This document shows, piece by piece, positions 59,235 to 64,000 of a stretch of DNA of 64,000 nt. Under the pieces are notes generated by a model. The model searched no databases. It was not told the DNA's origin and saw only the letters and a program-made list of their open reading frames with translations. The stretch is from assembly GCA_910584205.1 (NCBI GenBank), contig CAJUAA010000007.1:1-64000 (forward strand), given 5' to 3'. Numbering within the stretch: position 1 is the first letter of the stretch; each line of letters begins with the position of its first letter. Position numbers and translations under genes: made by a program. The DNA comes from an uncultured Lachnospiraceae bacterium. GTDB lineage: Bacteria > Bacillota > Clostridia > Lachnospirales > Lachnospiraceae.

Positions 59235-60327
59235 GGCCGTCCTCCTTCTCCTCCTGCTCCTCCAGCAGAAACGTCTCCCGCCAGTACAGATCGGAAGACG
59301 GGTACAGCTCCCCGAATCCCAGATCCGTGACCCGGACCTCGCACCGCGCCGGTCCGGGAAAATGCACCTCCACCAAAAGCCTGGTGGCTCCCTTTGGCCT
59401 TCCGGGCAGGTCGTTCAGCAGCATGCCGGCGCGGATCGCATCTCCTCCCAGCATGGACTGGAAGGAAAATTCCAGGATCGGCTCAGACAACAGGATCAGT
59501 TCGCACTCCGCTTCTGCCTCATACCAGCTGCAGCCGGCCTGGACGATGGTGCTGATCTCTTCCTTTCCCCCCCTGCTGCTTCGAATCCCCACATTATACA
59601 GAAGCGTCTGCTCACTCAGGAACAGATACGGACGGCTGCCGCTTTCGTCTCCCGCCATCAGGCAGGCGCCCCGGGCCTGGAGCTGTTCTCCCACAAAGAC
59701 TCTGCGCCGAAAACAGATCTCTTCCCGGCTCTTTTTATAATCTTCGGCATTCAGATCGGTGCCTGTGAGAAAGACCGCGGACACCGGAGTTTTTCCGAAT
59801 CTGTCCTTGACGCATTCGCTCAGCCGCTCATCCCGGTCCCCGTCTGAGAGGCTCCCCACCTTCCAGCATTCCGGTTCCCGGGCCTGCGCCACCATGGGCG
59901 TGGTCCTTTTATTGACCTGTACCGCCGTCGCCTGCACCTCCTGCGCCCCGAATTCCAGAAGCCACACCTGCTGCTGCCAGATGTCATTGGTCTGGTGCAT
60001 GACAAAATGGACGAAGCTCTCCAGTTCTCCCATGACCTGGACGGAATTCTCCGGAAATCCCGCCTCATACGCCTCCGTCATATACTGGCGGATCACATCC
60101 TCCGACATGTCCGGAAGCACCACCGCCGCACAGATCGCTTCTTTTTTCCCATACCGTTTCAGCGCGGACAGGATTCTGCGAAAGCATGCCGTATGCCCGG
60201 CCTGTCCGCCAAAATCCAGCGGGAGCGTCTGAGGTTCCTGCATCTGTCCGGTCTGATAACAGACCACCGGATATTCTTCCCTGTAATCGATCCCGGCCCG
60301 GAGCCGCCCGCTTCCACTGCTTTTCAT
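59212..60327 (-). CDS. DUF5716 family protein (possible actin/Hsp70-like fold)
   Basis: Protein of 371 residues. The N-terminal half has a pattern resembling an actin/Hsp70-type ATPase: GIDYREEYPVVCYQ at 13-26, AAVVLPDMSEDVIRQYM, and a later strand LLEFGAQEVQATAVQVNK. The usual aspartates are replaced, so it may not hydrolyse ATP. The C-terminal half (RCEVRVTDLGFGELYPSSDLYWRETF) matches DUF5716 as I remember it. AAGGAG precedes the ATG. It is the middle gene of the operon; the overlap with the TPR gene points to a shared complex. The fold is inferred. Confidence 0.75.
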   Translation of the reverse strand: MKSSGSGRLRAGIDYREEYPVVCYQTGQMQEPQTLPLDFGGQAGHTACFRRILSALKRYGKKEAICAAVVLPDMSEDVIRQYMTEAYEAGFPENSVQVMGELESFVHFVMHQTNDIWQQQVWLLEFGAQEVQATAVQVNKRTTPMVAQAREPECWKVGSLSDGDRDERLSECVKDRFGKTPVSAVFLTGTDLNAEDYKKSREEICFRRRVFVGEQLQARGACLMAGDESGSRPYLFLSEQTLLYNVGIRSSRGGKEEISTIVQAGCSWYEAEAECELILLSEPILEFSFQSMLGGDAIRAGMLLNDLPGRPKGATRLLVEVHFPGPARCEVRVTDLGFGELYPSSDLYWRETFLLEEQEEKEDGHGSGGDL

Positions 60328-60363
60328 CCTTCTGCTCCTTCCCTCTTCCCATCCCGTCTCTTC

Positions 60364-63300
60364 TTATCTGACATGGAACCGTTCCTCTGTCAGCTCCGTA
60401 AGTTCTTCATACTCCGCCATCATCCGCTTCAGCAGCCGTTCCTGTCCATAGTCCAGCGCCCGCTGCATACGGCAGAGCCGGCTGTAGCGGCTGTCCCCTT
60501 CTGTCTGCTCCTCCCGGTTCTCCGCCGTCTTGCATTCCGTGGAGATCTCAGATCCGTCTTCCGCCGTCTCCGTAAAAAACCACGTGAGCCTTTCTCCATA
60601 GAACAGGACAAAGGACCGGACAAAGATACCGCCGCAGACCGGATACAGCTGCTCCGTCATATAGTCATAATTTTTCCTGCCGTGATATTCCAGCACATAG
60701 TGCAGAATCACCCTGTGCCGGGGACTGCAGCGGTATTCCACCACCACCTGGTCTGCCGGCCGGCCTTTCTCTTCCATATAAGGACGCAGGTTCTGCATGA
60801 AGGCAAACCGCCGGCTTTTCGCCGTCAGCTCTTTCAGAAGGCGCCCTGCCAGCCTTTTCTGGGCGTCGGTCAGAAGCAGCAGCACCGACAGCTGTTTCAG
60901 ATACGCCAGCACCGCCGTTTCATGGAGCCGGTCCTCCCACAGAAGATGATGCTCCAGACTGTCAAACAGCCCTTCCGGCACCTGCTGCCCCTTTACAAAA
61001 TCCAGCCAGCTGACGTAATTGAGATAGGCGGTTCCAAGAACGGACTCCCCGCCCCGGTCATCCAGCGACTGGAACACGGGAAACACCTCGCACACATACT
61101 GCCCGGTGAACAGCGCCTGGACGACCAGCTGCTCCTCCAGCTCCGGCAGGGACATGCCAAACTGTTCTCCTGCTTTCCAGAGCGCCAGAAGCTCCTGGGT
61201 ATTTCCCACGCAGCTTTCCGTCAGAAGCTCCACCACCTGCTCCGTATACAGGCCCTTTTCAAATACCTGCCATGCCAGCGGCATCAGCAGATTGACGGAG
61301 GGGCGTTCGTCCTCCAGCAGGCGCTGCAAAAGCCGTAAGAGAAGTCTTTCCTCCACTTCCCGGCAGCCGGTCTTCCACAGAAGCCGCAGAGCCGCCTGAT
61401 CCTGCTCCAGCAGGATCAGAATCTCGATGTAGGAGCCCTGGCAGGCTCTGGACAGCCTCTGCACCTCTCCGTCCGAGAACAGCAGCCGCTCATGGATCTG
61501 CTCCAGCCTGCGGTGTCTTCTCTCGTAATCCAGAAGCTCCACCTTCAGCTGCTGGCGGTAGGATTCCTTCACCCTCACGTCTTCCAGAAGCTTCCACGCG
61601 GCGGACAGATTGTCCTCCCTCAGCTGGTGGGGCCCCTTTCCGTCCAGCGTCATCAGGTTCAGCCCCAGATGATCCTTCCGTTTTATCCGGCATAACTGCA
61701 GGAATTTCGGTTCGATCATCAGCCGTTTCCGCTCATAAGGCACGGTCTTTTTGTGACGCCGCCCTTCCTCGTCGATCAGCGTGATCCGGGCGTCCTCCGT
61801 ATAGACCGGAATGCAGGCCGTACCGCCCGTAAGCGGCACCCGTACCGCCTCCTCCAGCTGCCTGTGGCGCACTTCCACCTGACGGATCCTTTTTTCCCGG
61901 CAGGTGATCTTCTGAAGGAACAGAAGGTCCGCCAGCGCGTCCAGAAGTTCATCCTCCAGTGCCTCCGCCAGCAGGCATTTCCCGTAAAGCCACGCCAGAG
62001 ACTCGTTCAGCCTCCGTTCCCGCAGCTGCTCCAGCAGGAATTCCTGCAGAAGCCGCCCATGTTCTTCGCAGACAGGATCGTCCTCTGAGGCATACCGGAC
62101 AAGGTTGCAGTACAGAGTCGTCTTCTGCCGGCTGGTCAGCGTATTGTGGTAGTGAAAATAGAGCAGCACCTGTCTGGGAAGAAGCCTCGGATAATCCTCC
62201 GGCAGCGCATAGATGAAATATTCATACAGGTTTGTGATCTTTGCGTCCCACTCCACCCCTTTTTCGTACCATCCAAACGCCTCCGCATCCGTCCGGTGCC
62301 CGCGGATGTAGACCGAACACACGGCCCCTGCGGTTTCCTTCGAGGGATGGACCTCATAACACGCCTTCAGAAACCGGGCGGCCATGGGCGACCACCGTTT
62401 GATCCTGGATGCCTGCGAGGCCGCTGCCTGCGCCGTCTGGACCGTCAGATGCCCCCGGGACGCCGCCCAGCCAAATACCTGAAGTGAAAAATGATCCAGC
62501 CCGGTAAACAGCGCCGGGTCCTCCCGAAGCAGGACATACGCCTCCTGATAGAGCAGCCGGTTCCGGACTCCCGCATGAAACTGCCGTTCCAGCATCCGGT
62601 AGCGGGCACGGGCGTTGTCCTTCAGGCCGGGATCCAGTTCCAGCAGATACGCGGTGACCATCCGGTCATCCGGATGCTTCTGCCAGATCTTCTGCAGCTG
62701 GGTCACCGCATGGGCCGTCACTTTCTCCTCCCTGCAGAACAGGCTGTTTACATACAGGAACGCCGCCCTTACGGACGCCTCCTTCTGCTGGAGCAGGCGG
62801 GTCTTTTCGTATTTCTTCAGGAGCCATCCCGCTTCCTCTCTCCGGTCCTCCCGCAGCATCACCCAGGCGTCCGCCAGCGGGCCGAGCGCCGATTCCGGCT
62901 GCAGCTCTGCCATCCGGTCCACCAGCTTTCGGAACCGTCCGTCCGCCTTCTGCCCGCTCAGATTCCCGCCTCGTTCCTCTTCCAGCACCCTCTGGAACTC
63001 CGCCCCAAGGGAAAGCAGTTCTCTTTCCTTCCTGTGCTCCTCCGATCTTCCAGGCCCCGCCTTCTGCACCGGAAGCTCCGCCTCGCCCGCCAGTATGACG
63101 GAAAGCTCCTCGTCCGCTTCCTCTTCGGCCGCGGCGCCCTGGACCCTCACCTTCACCGGAAGCGCGTACTCGCCCGCGCTGGTTTCCAGCCAGATGGCGC
63201 CTTCCAGCTCTTCTCCCTCCCGCAGGCACCGGGGACGACAGGAATATTCCACTCTGGCCGCCCGGGCAAAAAAACTGTCCCCACGAAGCGTCATCCCGGG

Positions 63301-63477
63301 GATTCTGGTATGCAGAAGTCCCTTGACCCTGCGTTCGTCCATGGAACTGACCACGAAACTGCCCTCCGCCGTCTCTCCCGGCTTCAGCTCCAGCACAAGC
63401 TCCTCCGGTTCTGTCTTAAGCCCCGGCTGATCGTATACAAATCTTCCATTATAGCATTCGATTACTTTTTCTTTCAT
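60364..63477 (-). CDS. DUF5717 family protein (large repeat scaffold)
   Basis: Very large cytosolic protein of 1037 residues. The N-terminal 110 residues form an Ig-like beta-rich region (EGSFVVSSMDERRVKGLLHTRI to PVKVRVQG). The rest is almost all alpha-helical with irregular TPR/solenoid-like repeats. The C-terminus has the DUF5717_C pattern (VVEYRCSPRHRVILHYVLEYHG, GGIFVRSFVLFYGERLTWFFTET). No signal peptide or TM. The ATG at 63477 has GGGG about 6 bases upstream (weak); the frame opens 113 codons earlier but that part overlaps the divergent aminotransferase. First gene of the operon. Function unknown; a scaffold for the other two products is plausible. Confidence 0.78.
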   Translation of the reverse strand: MKEKVIECYNGRFVYDQPGLKTEPEELVLELKPGETAEGSFVVSSMDERRVKGLLHTRIPGMTLRGDSFFARAARVEYSCRPRCLREGEELEGAIWLETSAGEYALPVKVRVQGAAAEEEADEELSVILAGEAELPVQKAGPGRSEEHRKERELLSLGAEFQRVLEEERGGNLSGQKADGRFRKLVDRMAELQPESALGPLADAWVMLREDRREEAGWLLKKYEKTRLLQQKEASVRAAFLYVNSLFCREEKVTAHAVTQLQKIWQKHPDDRMVTAYLLELDPGLKDNARARYRMLERQFHAGVRNRLLYQEAYVLLREDPALFTGLDHFSLQVFGWAASRGHLTVQTAQAAASQASRIKRWSPMAARFLKACYEVHPSKETAGAVCSVYIRGHRTDAEAFGWYEKGVEWDAKITNLYEYFIYALPEDYPRLLPRQVLLYFHYHNTLTSRQKTTLYCNLVRYASEDDPVCEEHGRLLQEFLLEQLRERRLNESLAWLYGKCLLAEALEDELLDALADLLFLQKITCREKRIRQVEVRHRQLEEAVRVPLTGGTACIPVYTEDARITLIDEEGRRHKKTVPYERKRLMIEPKFLQLCRIKRKDHLGLNLMTLDGKGPHQLREDNLSAAWKLLEDVRVKESYRQQLKVELLDYERRHRRLEQIHERLLFSDGEVQRLSRACQGSYIEILILLEQDQAALRLLWKTGCREVEERLLLRLLQRLLEDERPSVNLLMPLAWQVFEKGLYTEQVVELLTESCVGNTQELLALWKAGEQFGMSLPELEEQLVVQALFTGQYVCEVFPVFQSLDDRGGESVLGTAYLNYVSWLDFVKGQQVPEGLFDSLEHHLLWEDRLHETAVLAYLKQLSVLLLLTDAQKRLAGRLLKELTAKSRRFAFMQNLRPYMEEKGRPADQVVVEYRCSPRHRVILHYVLEYHGRKNYDYMTEQLYPVCGGIFVRSFVLFYGERLTWFFTETAEDGSEISTECKTAENREEQTEGDSRYSRLCRMQRALDYGQERLLKRMMAEYEELTELTEERFHVR

Positions 63478-63487
63478 GCAAACCCCA

Positions 63488-63515
63488 TTGCTTTTCCGGC
63501 ATTTTGGTATATAAT
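63488..63515 (+). promoter_or_regulatory. Promoter of the aminotransferase gene
   Basis: TTGCTT (63488-63493), 16-base spacer, TATAAT (63510-63515). The -35 is weak. Confidence 0.45.
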
Positions 63516-63526
63516 AGTCTGGTATC

Positions 63527-63556
63527 ATTATAACACTCTTTGATTGCATCGTGCAA
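63527..63556 (-). promoter_or_regulatory. Promoter of the DUF5717 operon
   Basis: On the minus strand TTGCAC (63551-63556), 18-base spacer, TATAAT (63527-63532), about 45 bases upstream of the start codon. The divergent promoter lies next to it, so the two may be coregulated. Confidence 0.55.
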
Positions 63557-63585
63557 CCATGAGGAAAATATGTGAGGAAAACAAT

Positions 63586-64000
63586 ATGGAATCCAAAAAC
63601 AGAACGGACAATATGACTGAGATAAAAGAACAGTTTCATGGAAGCGACCTGGAGAAGATCGAGCGCTTCTTCGGTATTCCAAAGGAACAGATCACCGGCT
63701 TCGGAGCCAACGTCAATCCCCTTGGAGTCTCTCCAAAGATGCGGAAAAAACTGACGGAGAGCATCGACGTGATCACTTCCTACCCGGACCCGGATTACCG
63801 GAAACTCCGGGAGCATATCGCCGCCTACACCGGCTGCCTTCCGGAACAGATCCTGGTGGGCAACGGCTGCACGGAACTGATCTCCCTGTTCATACAGCTT
63901 CTGGACCCAAAGGGCCAGACGGCGCTTATCGTCTCTCCCACCTATTCGGAATACGAGCGGGAGGTTCGTCTGGCAGGCGGCAGCGTCTCCTACTACGCCC
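63586..64000 (+). CDS. PLP-dependent aminotransferase, HisC/CobD type (truncated by window)
   Basis: N-terminal 138 codons of a fold-type I aminotransferase. ITGFGANVNPLGVSPKM (substrate/cofactor N-terminal segment), SYPDPDYRKLREHIAAYTG and VGNGCTELISLFIQLL are typical of histidinol-phosphate aminotransferase and threonine-phosphate decarboxylase. The NINPLG-like opening tilts towards CobD. GAGGAAAA precedes the ATG. The PLP lysine would lie outside the window. Identity between HisC and CobD is not settled. Confidence 0.8.
   Translation, partial: MESKNRTDNMTEIKEQFHGSDLEKIERFFGIPKEQITGFGANVNPLGVSPKMRKKLTESIDVITSYPDPDYRKLREHIAAYTGCLPEQILVGNGCTELISLFIQLLDPKGQTALIVSPTYSEYEREVRLAGGSVSYYA

Noticed and set aside
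63478..63816. N-terminal extension of the DUF5717 frame
   Set aside because: It overlaps the divergent aminotransferase gene and both promoters; the family starts at MKEKV (63477).

Overview
The window looks like chromosome from a gut Firmicute of the family Lachnospiraceae (Clostridia). The main reasons are the SCIFF peptide and its maturase next to a fused secDF, the recJ-apt-rel-MBL-hemZ block, a bile salt hydrolase, small DUF4250 and DUF3788 proteins, and a three-gene DUF5717/DUF5716/TPR operon that I associate with this family. Most genes have an AGGAGG-like ribosome binding site and several promoters are near-consensus sigma-A. No tRNA or rRNA gene was seen.

Layout. 1-300: the 5' end of a group II intron running off the left edge on the minus strand, placed directly after a rho-independent terminator, plus a cluster of short repeats. 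306-14962 (minus): a long housekeeping run, scfA-scfB-secDF-(esterase, GNAT, alpha-galactosidase)-recJ-apt-rel-MBL hydrolase-hemZ. 14976-17064: a FIST-domain sensor and a soluble chemoreceptor with their own promoter. 17107-23374: a sugar ABC transporter and a sorbitol/xylitol-type dehydrogenase, divergent from a ROK regulator. 23512-26396: DUF4250 and clpB under a CIRCE operator. 26524-29500: bile salt hydrolase, an O-acetyltransferase, a PHP phosphatase and a possible small ORF. 29678-35683: a beta-glucoside operon (LicT antiterminator with RAT leader, PTS EIIBCA, NagB-like protein, GH1 6-phospho-beta-glucosidase) and a convergent AraC regulator.

35706-38727: an XRE regulator with a membrane domain, an unknown protein and a HipA-like kinase. 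39004-45950 is a patch of gene decay: an intact Phd antitoxin with a ruined PIN toxin, a frameshifted AAA/PD-(D/E)XK gene, a maltose-type PTS gene that has lost its middle and its EIIB, an exonuclease-like gene whose start codon appears to be ACG, and the tail of an AlbA/HATPase gene. malQ lies inside this patch and is intact. 45999-49923: GNAT, DUF3788 and LacI genes, then a two-component system. 50030-55918: galactokinase, uppP, a DUF815 ATPase and purC-purB. 55927-58487: a polar amino-acid ABC operon. 58530-63556: the DUF5717-DUF5716-TPR operon, the best candidate here for an undescribed system. 63586-64000: the start of a HisC/CobD-type aminotransferase, cut by the window edge.

The genes suggest a saccharolytic gut bacterium that takes up alpha- and beta-glucosides, galactosides and polyols, deconjugates bile salts, and has recently lost part of a maltose uptake locus. 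All family assignments come from reading motifs and remembered family features; no database search was run.
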